In this document: positions 33,050 through 41,149 of the stretch, piece by piece
Layout: each line of letters begins with the position of its first letter
How positions within the stretch are numbered: the stretch's first letter is position 1
Notes under the pieces: generated by a model
Database searches by the model: none
Told to the model about the DNA's origin: nothing
Seen by the model: only the letters and a program-made list of their open reading frames with translations
From: an uncultured Collinsella sp.
GTDB taxonomy: Bacteria; Actinomycetota; Coriobacteriia; Coriobacteriales; Coriobacteriaceae
DNA length: 44,387 bases
Direction of reading: 5' to 3'
Assembly (NCBI GenBank): GCA_902475445.1
Contig: CABRZN010000005.1
Span: 1-44,387, forward strand
Position numbers and translations under genes: made by a program

Positions 33050-33313
33050 ATGATTTCGTTTGATTACAAGCCTCAGGGCGTGTGTGCTCGCAATATTCAC
33101 CTTGACCTTTCCGATGACGGCAGCAAGGTGCTGGGCGTTGAGTTTACCGGCGGCTGCGATGGCAACCTCAAGGCCATCTCCAAACTGGTCGAGGGCGCTC
33201 CTGCCGACCGTGTGATCGAGGTTCTTGCCGGCAATACCTGCGGCATGAAGAAGACCTCTTGCGCTGATCAGCTTACGCGCGCTATCGAGGCCGCTCGCGC
33301 CGAGATCGCCTAA
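33050..33313 (+). CDS. TSCPD-domain small protein
   Basis: An 87-residue protein with four Cys at 12, 36, 64 and 71 and the motif TSCADQL. It resembles the TSCPD domain, also found at the end of some class II ribonucleotide reductases, and the TIGR03905-type stand-alone family of unknown function. Cys and Gly placement (GGCDGNL, NTCGMKKTSC) fits. GAGGGGAT precedes the ATG. Its stop overlaps the next start as TAATG, so the two genes are probably translated together. Confidence 0.8.
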   Translation: MISFDYKPQGVCARNIHLDLSDDGSKVLGVEFTGGCDGNLKAISKLVEGAPADRVIEVLAGNTCGMKKTSCADQLTRAIEAARAEIA

Positions 33314-34524
33314 TGGGTATCGCCGACCACATCAAGAACGGAATATCGCGCCGCGGCTTTGTGCTCGGTGGAGTTGCCGCGAGCGCTGCCACGGCGCTTG
33401 CCGGATGTTCGAAAAAAACAGGCACCAGTGATGATGCCGCTGGCGAGCCGCAGGTTATCAAGGACGATTCGAAGATTGTCTCGATCACTGATGAGTACGA
33501 GGCAGTTGACATCGATCTTGAGCCGGCGGCATCGTGGACGCTGCCGCTGGGCACGTTGCTGTACTACTGCGATGGTGACTATGCTGCGGCAATGATGGCG
33601 CCCGCATCGGCACTGCACGCCAACACACTCGGTGTGCTCAACCTGGGCGATGGCTCGCTTACCACACTTATCGAGGATCCCGTTGAGGGAACCGGTTATG
33701 CGTTTTACGACGTTCGCGCGGGTGATGGCGTGTTCGCGTGGGTCGAGATGAACTTTGCCAATGCGTCTTGGAAACTCTATGCGCAAAACCTTGCAGGCTC
33801 CTCCCTTACCGGTAACGCTGTCGAGCTCGACCGCGGTGGCGAAAACTACGATCCGCCGCTCTTCACAGCGTATGGGTCGTCGGTCATCTGGTATAAGATG
33901 CCTTCGTCCGGCGGCAGCAAGACGAGTAACGATTCGTACTGCTACCGTCAGTCACCCAGCGAGTCCAAGCCTGAGACTATCTGGAAGTCGACGGGCCGCT
34001 TCGCATCCGCCCCGCGTGTGAGCGACGGCATCCTGACTATCTCGCCCCGCGTGCACAATGATGAGGGCGTCTATTACGGTATGACGGCGATCGACCTGAC
34101 CGACGGCAACAATACGAAGCGAGCTCAGCTGGTGCTTCCTTCGTCGGTTTCGCCTTTCGAGGCCGTGTATATGGGCGACACCTTCGTGTTCTCCATTGAG
34201 GCGACGTATAACGGTGTGGGTAGCCTGGGCAATATGGGCACCTATATCGGTAACGAGGGCGGGCCGTACCTCTTCCTTTCGCGTGAGCCGCTCGCGTGCG
34301 CTGCGGGAAGGAAAAATAAATACCTGGTTAAAGTCCAGGCGTCGCATTTTCTCATCGACACCTCTGCCAAGACCTATGGCTCGCTACTGTCGCCCGACCG
34401 CGCTTTGGAATATGGCGATTATCCGGCTACGGCGGGAAAATCGGACTCATTTCTTACGTACGCCACGGTGCGCAACAGCCAGGGTATACCCGAGACGGTC
34501 ACCGCACGCCTATTCTCTCTTTAA
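33313..34524 (+). CDS. Tat-exported lipoprotein of unknown function
   Basis: A 403-residue protein. The N-terminus has a twin-arginine motif SRRGFVLGG (Arg13, Arg14), a hydrophobic stretch and a lipobox LAGC with Cys32, so it should be exported folded and lipid-anchored. The remainder is rich in beta strands, with repeated short units such as GTLLYYCDGDY and DGVFAWVEMN that suggest a beta-propeller-like fold, but no named domain is clear. No catalytic motif is visible. It is coupled to the TSCPD gene by a one-base overlap and is followed after 150 bases by a two-component system. Confidence 0.75.
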   Translation: MGIADHIKNGISRRGFVLGGVAASAATALAGCSKKTGTSDDAAGEPQVIKDDSKIVSITDEYEAVDIDLEPAASWTLPLGTLLYYCDGDYAAAMMAPASALHANTLGVLNLGDGSLTTLIEDPVEGTGYAFYDVRAGDGVFAWVEMNFANASWKLYAQNLAGSSLTGNAVELDRGGENYDPPLFTAYGSSVIWYKMPSSGGSKTSNDSYCYRQSPSESKPETIWKSTGRFASAPRVSDGILTISPRVHNDEGVYYGMTAIDLTDGNNTKRAQLVLPSSVSPFEAVYMGDTFVFSIEATYNGVGSLGNMGTYIGNEGGPYLFLSREPLACAAGRKNKYLVKVQASHFLIDTSAKTYGSLLSPDRALEYGDYPATAGKSDSFLTYATVRNSQGIPETVTARLFSL

Positions 34525-34583
34525 GCTTAGAGGGGTTAAAAAGGCGCCAACAGGGGAATAAACGCGTTGTAATTGTGAGTACC

Positions 34584-34622
34584 GCCCGCCGAGCTGCCGC
34601 GTCATAGTGGCATCCGGCGGGC
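34584..34622 (+). other. Hairpin upstream of the response regulator
   Basis: Eight-bp perfect arms, GCCCGCCG at 34584-34591 and CGGCGGGC at 34615-34622. TAAAAT at 34633-34638 may be a -10 for the next gene. There is no T run, so an operator or a promoter-proximal structure is more likely than a terminator. Confidence 0.35.
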
Positions 34623-34677
34623 TCAGGTGCGTTAAAATGGGCTTGTTCTTAGCTGATTGAGACAGGGGGGCCGTGTT

Positions 34678-35400
34678 ATGGCTTCAGATGCAAAAAAGAT
34701 TCTGCTGGTCGAGGATGAGAAGGCAATCCGTGACGCTGTCGCTGCCTATCTCGAGCGCGAGGGCTATTGGGTTGTGGGCGTGGGCGACGGCCAGTCCGCT
34801 ATCGAGGAGTTCGAGAAGCATCAGTTCGACCTGGTCGTGCTCGACCTCATGCTCCCTAAGATTCCCGGCGAGCGCGTTTGCCGCACCATTCGCGACACCT
34901 CGGATGTTCCCATCATTATGCTGACGGCCAAGGGCGAGATCGAGGACCGTATTATCGGCCTCGAGCTCGGTGCCGACGACTACCTGATCAAGCCGTTCTC
35001 GCCGCGCGAGCTTGTCGCGCGCGTGCGCGCCTTGTTCCGCCGTGCCCACCAGGCCGATGAGCCGGCCGTCGAGGTGCTCGACTTTGGCGATTTGGTCATT
35101 GACATCTCGGGCCACAAGATTTTGGTCGAGGGCAAGGAAGTCGACCTGACGGCTTCCGAGTTCAAGCTGCTCACCACGCTTGCCCGTCATCCCGGCCGCG
35201 TCTACAACCGCATGGAGCTGGTCGAGAAGGTGCTCGGCTACGACTTTGAGGGTTACGAGCGCACCATCGACAGCCACGTGAAGAACCTTCGCGCCAAGCT
35301 GGGCGACGACCCCAAGAAGCCCAAGTGGCTCTACACCGTCCACGGTGTCGGCTACCGCTTCGAGGCTCCGACCAAGACCGATAAGTCGGACGAGAAATAA
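34678..35400 (+). CDS. OmpR/PhoB-family response regulator
   Basis: A 240-residue regulator. The receiver domain (about 7-120) has VEDE acidic residues, the phospho-accepting Asp56 in LVVLDLMLP, a TAKG segment and the conserved Lys in IKPF. The C-terminal winged helix shows LTASEFKLL and YTVHGVGYRFE, typical of the OmpR/PhoB class. I use ATG 34678, with GGGGGG upstream. The cognate sensor kinase begins 13 bases after it. The signal and target genes are not evident. Confidence 0.93.
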   Translation: MASDAKKILLVEDEKAIRDAVAAYLEREGYWVVGVGDGQSAIEEFEKHQFDLVVLDLMLPKIPGERVCRTIRDTSDVPIIMLTAKGEIEDRIIGLELGADDYLIKPFSPRELVARVRALFRRAHQADEPAVEVLDFGDLVIDISGHKILVEGKEVDLTASEFKLLTTLARHPGRVYNRMELVEKVLGYDFEGYERTIDSHVKNLRAKLGDDPKKPKWLYTVHGVGYRFEAPTKTDKSDEK

Positions 35401-35412
35401 AGGAAATCACAT

Positions 35413-36978
35413 ATGACACCTGCGCGCTTTGAAATCGGGCAAAAGCATAAGCAGGAGAACGAGGCGGGTTCCAAGGCTAGTTGGAACACGCCTCGTTCCG
35501 ATTCACGGCCGACGATGAGCTATCCCTCGCGTATGGCCCTGGCTTTTGCCCTGACATCGCTCATGACGGTATTGGTGCTGGTGGGCGTAGTCTCCGTTGT
35601 ATGGGGCACGGTTTTTACGGATTACACGCGCTCCAATATTGTCGAAATCGCCAATTCCGCTGCCGAAAAGTTGGCAACGTCATATGAGGAAAATGGTTCT
35701 TGGACCGCGGGGGAGCTGCGTGCGATCGCGACATCGAGTTTGGTGTCCGACGATCTTGGTATGCAGGTTGTCAATAAAAAGGGCGTCATCGTCTACGACG
35801 ACTCGTGGCCCTCGGCAAGCGCTACTGCCGATGTACGCGAAAATCAGGCGACAACCGACGGTACGGGCGGAAAGAAGGCGTCGCACAGTCCAGTCTCGTC
35901 TGCTCCCACCGATTCCAATAGTGTTGCCAACGTTGAGATCGTGACGTCCTCCGGCGAGCACGTGGGTCAGGTCAAATTGTGGGCGATTGGCTCCGATGCC
36001 CTGCTCACCAAGGCAGACTCAGCATTCAGAGAGAAGACCTTTAACGCCATGGCCCTTGCCGCGGTTGTGGCCGTCTGCATCTCGGTCGTTATCGGAGCGC
36101 TCATGTCGCGCATGCTCACCAAGCCGATTCATCGTATTACCAGCACCGCCAAGCAGATTCGCGATGGAGACCTGTCCGCTCGTACGGGCTTGCGCGGCGA
36201 TGATGAGATCGATCAGCTGGGAGAGACCTTCGACGAGATGGCCACCTCGCTCGAAAAGGATATGAAGCACGAGAAGCGCCTAACCTCTGATGTTGCCCAC
36301 GAGCTGCGCACGCCGCTCATGGCCATGCTTGCAACGGTCGAGGCCATGCAAGATGGCGTGTATCCCACCGACGACGAACACCTGGAGACAGTCGCATCCG
36401 AGACGCGTCGTCTGGCCCGTCTGGTGCAGCAGATGCTCGACCTGTCGCGCATGGAAAACAGTACCGCGCCGCTCAACCTGGAGCCGGTGGATATGGTGCC
36501 GTTTGTGCGTTCGATTGTGAATGGCCAGGAGCGCCTGTTTGCCGACCGCGATCTGCGCCTGCGTTTTGCGGACGAGACCCAGGGTCACGACGATGTCGTC
36601 GAAGCCGATCCCGACATGATCACGCAATGTGTTATCAACCTCATGAGCAACGCCATGCGCTACACCCCCGAGGGCGGTTGGGTCGTGGTGTCGGTGCTCA
36701 GTGACCGCAGGCACGTCAGCATTGCCGTTTCTGATACCGGCATCGGTATTGCCAAGGACGATCTGTCGCGCATTTTCGGGCGGTTTTGGCGCGCCGATGC
36801 CAGCCGCGCCCGCGAAGCTGGCGGCCTGGGCGTGGGCCTCGCCGTGACCAAGCAGATTGTCGAACGTCATCACGGCTACATATCCGTGGAGTCGGAGCTT
36901 GGAAAGGGTACGACTTTTACGATTCATCTGTCTCGCGAGCACACGGCGGACGCGGCATCTACTACAATGGAGCACTAG
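35413..36978 (+). CDS. Sensor histidine kinase
   Basis: A 521-residue membrane kinase. Transmembrane helices at about 41-66 and 212-234 flank an extracytoplasmic sensor of roughly 145 residues. HAMP follows (about 235-283), then HisKA with His296 in SDVAHELRTPLMAM, and the HATPase with the N-box CVINLMSNAMRY, DTGIGIAKDD and GGLGVGLAV. It partners the response regulator just upstream. The first 34 residues before MSYPSRMALAF are polar, so a later start is possible, but AAAGGAAA supports the ATG used. Confidence 0.92.
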   Translation: MTPARFEIGQKHKQENEAGSKASWNTPRSDSRPTMSYPSRMALAFALTSLMTVLVLVGVVSVVWGTVFTDYTRSNIVEIANSAAEKLATSYEENGSWTAGELRAIATSSLVSDDLGMQVVNKKGVIVYDDSWPSASATADVRENQATTDGTGGKKASHSPVSSAPTDSNSVANVEIVTSSGEHVGQVKLWAIGSDALLTKADSAFREKTFNAMALAAVVAVCISVVIGALMSRMLTKPIHRITSTAKQIRDGDLSARTGLRGDDEIDQLGETFDEMATSLEKDMKHEKRLTSDVAHELRTPLMAMLATVEAMQDGVYPTDDEHLETVASETRRLARLVQQMLDLSRMENSTAPLNLEPVDMVPFVRSIVNGQERLFADRDLRLRFADETQGHDDVVEADPDMITQCVINLMSNAMRYTPEGGWVVVSVLSDRRHVSIAVSDTGIGIAKDDLSRIFGRFWRADASRAREAGGLGVGLAVTKQIVERHHGYISVESELGKGTTFTIHLSREHTADAASTTMEH

Positions 36979-37087
36979 CTTTTCGCTATTCGGTGAAGGA
37001 GGGGTTTCGTCCCTGCCGCTCCGAGTTTGCGAAAACGTGCGGGGAAGAACCCGCATTACTGTCGTATTTAGGTAAGGAGTGACTCAC

Positions 37088-37975
37088 GTGACAACGATGG
37101 AGCGTCGTCCGGATTCCCGTGGCAAGGTTCGTGATATCTATGATGCCGGTGAAAACCTGCTGATGGTCGCCACCGACCGCATTTCTGCGTTCGACTTCAT
37201 TCTTCCCGACGAGATTCCGTTTAAGGGAGAGGTGCTCAACCGCATCTCGGCATTCTGGTTCGATAAGTTTGCCGACATCGTTCCCAACCATCTCGTCTCC
37301 ATCGATCCGGCGGATTTCCCTGAGGAGTTTGCCGAGTATCGTGACTACCTCGCAGGCCGCGCCATGCTGGTCAAGAAGGCCCAGACGATTCCTATCGAGT
37401 GCATCGTCCGCGGTTATCTGACCGGTTCGGGCAAGAAGACCTATGACGAGAACGGCACCGTTTGCGGCATCCAGCTGCCCGAGGGTCTGACCGAGGCCTC
37501 CAAGCTTCCCGAGCCGCTGTTCACGCCGTCCACGAAGGCCGAGATCGGCGACCACGACGAGAACATTTCGTTCGAGCGTTGCTGTGAGATCGTGGGCGAG
37601 GACATCGCCACGCAGATTCGCGACCTGTCCCTCAAGATTTACAAGGCCGCTGCCGAGTATGCCGCGACTCGAGGCATCATCATCGCCGACACCAAGTTCG
37701 AGTTTGGTGTTATCGATGGCAAGGTTACGCTGATCGACGAGTGCCTCACGCCCGACTCCAGCCGTTTCTGGCCTGCCGCCAGCTACGAGGAGGGCAAGAT
37801 TCAGCCCAGCTACGACAAGCAATTCGTCCGCAATTGGCTCAAAGCCAACTGGGATATGACGGGGGAGACCCCGCACCTGCCCGCCGAGGTCATCGATGGC
37901 ACGTCCGAGCGCTATCGCGAGGCCTTCCAGATCATCACGGGCTCCCAGTTCACAAGCATGAAGGAGAACGCATAA
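37088..37975 (+). CDS. purC: Phosphoribosylaminoimidazole-succinocarboxamide synthase
   Basis: SAICAR synthetase of purine biosynthesis, joining CAIR and aspartate with ATP. The 295 residues carry GKVRDIYD, ATDRISAFDF, VRGYLTGSG, the IADTKFEFG motif and LIDECLTPDSSRF. GTG 37088 is chosen because AAGGAG lies eight bases before it; the GTG three codons upstream abuts that site too closely. The next gene starts directly after its stop. The 109-base leader has a small GC-rich hairpin at 37039-37054 but no riboswitch I recognise. Confidence 0.95.
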   Translation: MTTMERRPDSRGKVRDIYDAGENLLMVATDRISAFDFILPDEIPFKGEVLNRISAFWFDKFADIVPNHLVSIDPADFPEEFAEYRDYLAGRAMLVKKAQTIPIECIVRGYLTGSGKKTYDENGTVCGIQLPEGLTEASKLPEPLFTPSTKAEIGDHDENISFERCCEIVGEDIATQIRDLSLKIYKAAAEYAATRGIIIADTKFEFGVIDGKVTLIDECLTPDSSRFWPAASYEEGKIQPSYDKQFVRNWLKANWDMTGETPHLPAEVIDGTSERYREAFQIITGSQFTSMKENA

Positions 37976-38551
37976 GTGAGTACCCGTAGCGCCACGAACA
38001 AGCGCACGCAATCCCACGAAGTTACCGGGGTTGCGCGCAAGTCCGCCGCATCTGCTAAACCCGCTCGCCAGGCAGCGAGCTCCGTTCGCGTCGTGCCAGC
38101 ATCATCCAAGGCACGCCGCAAAGAGCTCGAGAAGGGTGAAAACCTGGACGGCCTTTCCAAGGAGGAGAAGCGCGCCCGCAAGGCCAAGCAGCGTGCTCGC
38201 GAGGATCGTATCTACACGGTGTCGAATATTCTCCTCAAGCAGGATGAGGACTACACCAAGCGTCGCCGTATTTGGTGGGCCGTGCTCGCTATCGGCATGG
38301 TGCTCGTCGTGGCAATTTGGGCTTCGCTCTACTTCGCTCCCGGCGGCACGGTGTCCAGTCCTGTTCAGATGGTCGGCATCGTTTTGTCCTATGTCATCAT
38401 CCTGGGTGACTTTATCTACGACTTCGTTCGTATTCGTCCCTTGCGCAACATGTACCGCGCACAGGCCGAGGGCATGTCCGAGAACAAGCTCAACGCTCTT
38501 ATCGAGCGCGCAGCTGCCGAGGAGGACAAGAAGGACTCCAAGAAGAAGTAG
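37976..38551 (+). CDS. Two-helix membrane protein with a basic N-terminal region
   Basis: A 191-residue protein of unknown function. Residues 1-95 are polar, rich in Lys, Arg and Ala (KARRKELEKGENLD, KEEKRARKAKQRARED), possibly coiled coil and RNA- or lipid-binding. Two transmembrane helices follow at about 99-121 and 130-150, with a Lys-rich C-terminal tail, so both ends are probably cytoplasmic. The GTG start is the codon right after the purC stop, with AAGGAG inside purC, so it belongs to the purC transcript. A terminator follows. Confidence 0.75.
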   Translation: MSTRSATNKRTQSHEVTGVARKSAASAKPARQAASSVRVVPASSKARRKELEKGENLDGLSKEEKRARKAKQRAREDRIYTVSNILLKQDEDYTKRRRIWWAVLAIGMVLVVAIWASLYFAPGGTVSSPVQMVGIVLSYVIILGDFIYDFVRIRPLRNMYRAQAEGMSENKLNALIERAAAEEDKKDSKKK

Positions 38552-38581
38552 CGTTTGTATCCATACATATCGCTAAGATAT

Positions 38582-38606
38582 AAGGCGCGTCGTTTTTGCG
38601 GCGCGC
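38582..38606 (+). terminator. Terminator of the purC operon
   Basis: An 11-bp stem with one mismatch around a TTTTT-containing loop, then TTTTT, about 31 bases after the last gene. Confidence 0.85.
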
Positions 38607-38640
38607 CTTTTTACTGTTCTATAGATAGATGGAGTGGCAC

Positions 38641-39921
38641 ATGATTCGAGCTGCCCTGACGGTCGAAGAGGCTCTGGAGGGCATGAAGGCCCTGGAGCCC
38701 AAGATTAAAAACTACGCGCGCCTGGTCGTCCGCAAGGGCGTGAACGTCAAACCCGGCCAGGAGGTCGTCGTTCAGTCTCCGGTCGAGTGCGCGCCCTTTG
38801 CCCGCGTGGTGGTTGCGGAGGCCTATGCCGCCGGCGCTGGCCATGTGACGGTCATTTGGGCCGATGATGCCGTGACGAGGCTCACGTACGAGCATGTCGA
38901 TAAAAGCTATTTTGAGCAGACGCCCGAGTGGAAGCGCATGCAGCTGGATTCCTTGGCCCAGGATGGTGCCTGCTTTATCTTTATCGAGGGTGCGGATCCC
39001 GCGGCTCTCAAGGGTATCGATCCCGCCAAGCCCGCTGCAGCTTCTAAGGCAAGGAACACGCAGTGCAAGGTCTTCCGCCGTGGACTGGACTACAACATCA
39101 ACCCGTGGTGTATCGCCGGCGCTCCGGTCGTGGCTTGGGCGCACGAGGTGTTCCCGGGAGACGCTGATGAGGTTGCAATCTATAAGCTGTGGAATGCGAT
39201 TCTGCACACCGCTCGCGCCGATGGCCAGGACCCGGAGAGCGACTGGGAGCTTCATGACGCGGCGTTCGAAAAGAACTTACGCTTCCTGAACGACAATCGT
39301 TTTGACCGGCTGCATTACACCTCGGCAAATGGAACCGATCTGACGATTGGCATGACGAAGGGTCACGAGTGGGCCGGTGGCAAGGGCAGGACGCCCGATG
39401 GACATCCCTTCTTCCCCAACATCCCCACCGAGGAGGTCTTCACCTCGCCTGATCGTATGCGTGCCGACGGTATCGTGTATTCGGCTATGCCGCTCATTCA
39501 CCACGGTAACAAGGTTGACGATTTTTGGATTAAGTTCGAGGCCGGCCGCGTAGTGGACTACGATGCCCGTGTGGGCAAGGCGACGCTTGCGAGCATTATT
39601 GACACCGATGAAGGTGCCGCTCATCTGGGCGAGGCCGCGCTCATTTCCAAGAACACTCCGATCCGCGAAAGTGGCGTTCTGTTCTATGACACGCTCTATG
39701 ACGAGAACGCCAGCTGTCATCTTGCGCTGGGAGTCGGCTTCCCCGAATGCATCGAGGGTGGATATGATATGTCCAAAGAGGAGCTCCTGGAGCATGGCGT
39801 TAACGTCTCGAGCACGCATGTCGACTTTATGATTGGCACGGACGATATCGATATTACGGGCATTACGCCTGATGGACGTGAAGTTGTGATTTTCCAGAAC
39901 GGCCAATGGAGTTGGGAATAG
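38641..39921 (+). CDS. M29-family metallo-aminopeptidase
   Basis: A 426-residue enzyme of the AmpS/PepS type, which removes N-terminal amino acids using two metal ions. The family pattern is clear: KPGQEVVVQSPVECAPFARVV near the start, TDLTIGMTKGHEWAGG, FPNIPTEEVFTSPD, the HLALGVGFPECI segment and THVDFMIGTDDIDITG near the end, holding expected Glu, His and Asp ligands. GGAG lies six bases before ATG 38641; the ATG four codons earlier is part of that site. It is monocistronic, between the purC terminator and tRNA-Lys. Confidence 0.92.
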   Translation: MIRAALTVEEALEGMKALEPKIKNYARLVVRKGVNVKPGQEVVVQSPVECAPFARVVVAEAYAAGAGHVTVIWADDAVTRLTYEHVDKSYFEQTPEWKRMQLDSLAQDGACFIFIEGADPAALKGIDPAKPAAASKARNTQCKVFRRGLDYNINPWCIAGAPVVAWAHEVFPGDADEVAIYKLWNAILHTARADGQDPESDWELHDAAFEKNLRFLNDNRFDRLHYTSANGTDLTIGMTKGHEWAGGKGRTPDGHPFFPNIPTEEVFTSPDRMRADGIVYSAMPLIHHGNKVDDFWIKFEAGRVVDYDARVGKATLASIIDTDEGAAHLGEAALISKNTPIRESGVLFYDTLYDENASCHLALGVGFPECIEGGYDMSKEELLEHGVNVSSTHVDFMIGTDDIDITGITPDGREVVIFQNGQWSWE

Positions 39922-39940
39922 TCCCAGACCGTGGTACAAT
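39912..39940 (+). promoter_or_regulatory. Promoter of tRNA-Lys
   Basis: TTGGGA at 39912-39917 and TACAAT at 39935-39940, 17 bases apart, nine bases before the tRNA. The -35 overlaps the last codons of the aminopeptidase gene. Confidence 0.65.
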
Positions 39941-39949
39941 GCCACCCGC

Positions 39950-40025
39950 GGGCCGTTAGCTCAGCTGGCAGAGCAGGGGACTTTTAATCCCAAGGTCCAG
40001 GGTTCGAACCCCTGACGGCCCACCA
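39950..40025 (+). tRNA. tRNA-Lys (anticodon TTT)
   Basis: A complete cloverleaf: acceptor GGGCCGT paired with ACGGCCC, a D-arm, an anticodon loop CTTTTAA, a T-arm CAGGGTTCGAACCCCTG and encoded CCA. Its 3' half, from the anticodon loop on, is the attachment site of the integrated element, and the element restores the gene exactly. Confidence 0.96.
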
Positions 40026-40028
40026 TAG
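39981..40028 (+). repeat. attL: 48-bp direct repeat (inside tRNA-Lys)
   Basis: Runs from the anticodon loop of tRNA-Lys through CCA to TAG beyond the gene, identical to 43986-44033. Integrase cutting in the anticodon-loop to T-arm part is typical of tRNA-targeting enzymes. Confidence 0.92.
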
Positions 40029-40035
40029 TTTACGC

Positions 40036-40070
40036 AGGTCAGAGACGGTGTTGTCTCTGACCTTTTTCTT
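40036..40070 (+). terminator. Terminator downstream of tRNA-Lys, carried by the element
   Basis: An 11-bp perfect stem, 40036-40046 with 40053-40063, loop GGTGTT, then a T-rich run. It lies just inside attL. The ancestral tRNA terminator appears to be at 44039-44070, beyond attR. Confidence 0.88.
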
Positions 40071-40103
40071 TGTGTACCCAACGAGTACCCAAAACGGTAC
40101 CCC
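40071..40103. other. Putative integrase arm-type sites, left
   Basis: TGTGTACCC (40071-40079), GAGTACCC (40083-40090) and GGTACCCC (40096-40103) form a short series. TGTGTACCC and GAGTACCC recur near the other end at 43845-43853 and 43869-43876, in the same order and orientation. Confidence 0.55.
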
Positions 40104-40156
40104 TCAAATCACGTGGATTCCATAATTCTGGTCTGTCCGTAGAGGGCGTTAACGTC

Positions 40157-40202
40157 CGGATGGGCGGACGGATAGATCGTTGCCGATGCGTCCGTCCATC
40201 CG
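40157..40202. repeat. Inverted repeat in the element's left region
   Basis: Arms 40157-40170 and 40189-40202 match at 13 of 14 positions (CGGATGGGCGGACG). Possibly a structured part of the origin or a single-strand site. No gene is seen from 40104 to 40407. Confidence 0.5.
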
Positions 40203-40370
40203 TCCGAGGGAGCTGGAAACGGCTCGGGAAGAGGGCGAGCGTTCTGCGCGCTTTCGATAGCCGTAGGGGCTCCCTGGGTAGCTCCAGGCTGTCGGAAGGG
40301 CGTTGAACGCGAGCCTTGAGCGCGGGTATGCCGGTGTGGCGTAATGAGCGGTCGTTGATGCACCGAAGCC

Positions 40371-40407
40371 CTATATCTATTACTTATTTATTTATATATA
40401 AATGGAA
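40371..40407. other. AT-rich stretch of the putative element origin
   Basis: Only five of 37 bases are G or C. It ends one base before the first 17-bp palindrome, the layout expected of an iteron origin with its unwinding element. Confidence 0.6.
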
Positions 40408-40592
40408 TGTAACTTGACGTTACACCTGCGGCGCCTCTACCTGCGGTTCGAGACGCTTGAATGCCCCCTTTTGAAGGGTGGGTTAAATGTAACCTCAAGT
40501 TACACACGTGTAACCTCACGTTACAGGAAATGTAACTTCAAGTTACAGAAGATGTAACGTCACGTTACAGGCTGGTGTAACCTCACGTTACA
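40408..40592. repeat. Array of six 17-bp palindromes (putative iterons)
   Basis: Copies start at 40408, 40488, 40509, 40531, 40553 and 40576. All fit TGTAAC-N-T-S-A-M-GTTACA; the copy at 40553 is a perfect palindrome about its centre base. Copies 2-6 have start-to-start steps of 21, 22, 22 and 23 bases, two helical turns, so a protein dimer would bind one face. Copy 1 stands alone beside the AT-rich stretch. No CRISPR-like spacer length or cas gene is present. Likely a replication origin or incompatibility region, or a strong operator. Confidence 0.88.
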
Positions 40593-40607
40593 CTTAAACC
40601 CACCCTT
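40474..40607. repeat. Inverted repeats flanking the palindrome array
   Basis: AAGGGTGGGTTAAA at 40474-40487 and its near complement TTAAACCCACCCTT at 40594-40607 enclose palindromes 2-6 exactly, with one base of indel. The array could loop into a stem or mark a duplicated unit. Confidence 0.6.
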
Positions 40608-40614
40608 TTGAACA

Positions 40615-40649
40615 CTGAAAAGCCGTCCCGCATCTATTGCGGGACGGCT
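40615..40649 (-). terminator. Terminator of the element's replication-like operon
   Basis: A 12-bp perfect stem, 40621-40632 with 40638-40649, then UUUUC on the minus strand. It begins two bases beyond the stop of the last gene and keeps its transcripts out of the palindrome array. Confidence 0.85.
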
Positions 40650-40651
40650 GC

Positions 40652-41149
40652 CTAGTCGCTCCATCCCATGGACTTGGCGGCATCGAGGATGGCTGCATAT
40701 CGGAGTTGCAGTATGCCGTCAACCGAGTCGATGAGATGCCTTGATTTCAACGCCTTTCGCGCTTTGCAGACGCTCGGCCGCGCCGCGTTAAAGAATTCGG
40801 CCAGTTCGATGTCGGTTTTTTTCAAACCACAAACCTCATAGCCCTTGCGTGAGCCGATGCGCTCGTATCGTCGTATTTCTAATAGCAACTGAAGTTCAAG
40901 CTTGCCCCTCGCGGCGAGATATAGCCATCGATCACTTTTGTCGTCACATAGCCGCAATTTGGCGGCTTCCTCGGCTTCCGTTGCAGCAGCGCAGATTTGT
41001 GGCGGTTCAACGCCGCTGAGCTGTGCGAACCGTTCACGTGTTATAGTGTTTTCAATGCTAATCGCGCCCCTCGTGGTGCTTGGTGCCGCCGGAATCACTA
41101 CTTCCGACGGCACTTCTTTTTTGGGCGGGTCGTCACTCACGGCTGTCAT
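40652..41149 (-). CDS. Putative winged-helix protein of the element
   Basis: About 165 residues from ATG 41149; GTG 41140 is also possible. No named family is clear. The first 40 residues are Pro-rich and polar. Residues about 75-150 suggest a helix-turn-helix region (LKKTDIELAEFFNAARPSVCKARKALKSRHLID). The ATG overlaps the upstream stop as ATGA, so the pair is coupled. Being the last gene before the palindrome array, it is the best candidate for the protein binding it, as an initiator or a regulator. That is inference. The frame is open 34 codons further but lies over the upstream gene. Confidence 0.65.
   Translation of the reverse strand: MTAVSDDPPKKEVPSEVVIPAAPSTTRGAISIENTITRERFAQLSGVEPPQICAAATEAEEAAKLRLCDDKSDRWLYLAARGKLELQLLLEIRRYERIGSRKGYEVCGLKKTDIELAEFFNAARPSVCKARKALKSRHLIDSVDGILQLRYAAILDAAKSMGWSD

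Noticed and set aside
36979..37087. Purine or other riboswitch upstream of purC
   Set aside because: Only a small 5-bp GC hairpin is present; the conserved cores of known purine-sensing RNAs are not seen.
40408..40592. CRISPR array
   Set aside because: The units are 17-bp palindromes with 4-6-bp gaps, too short for spacers, and no cas gene is present.
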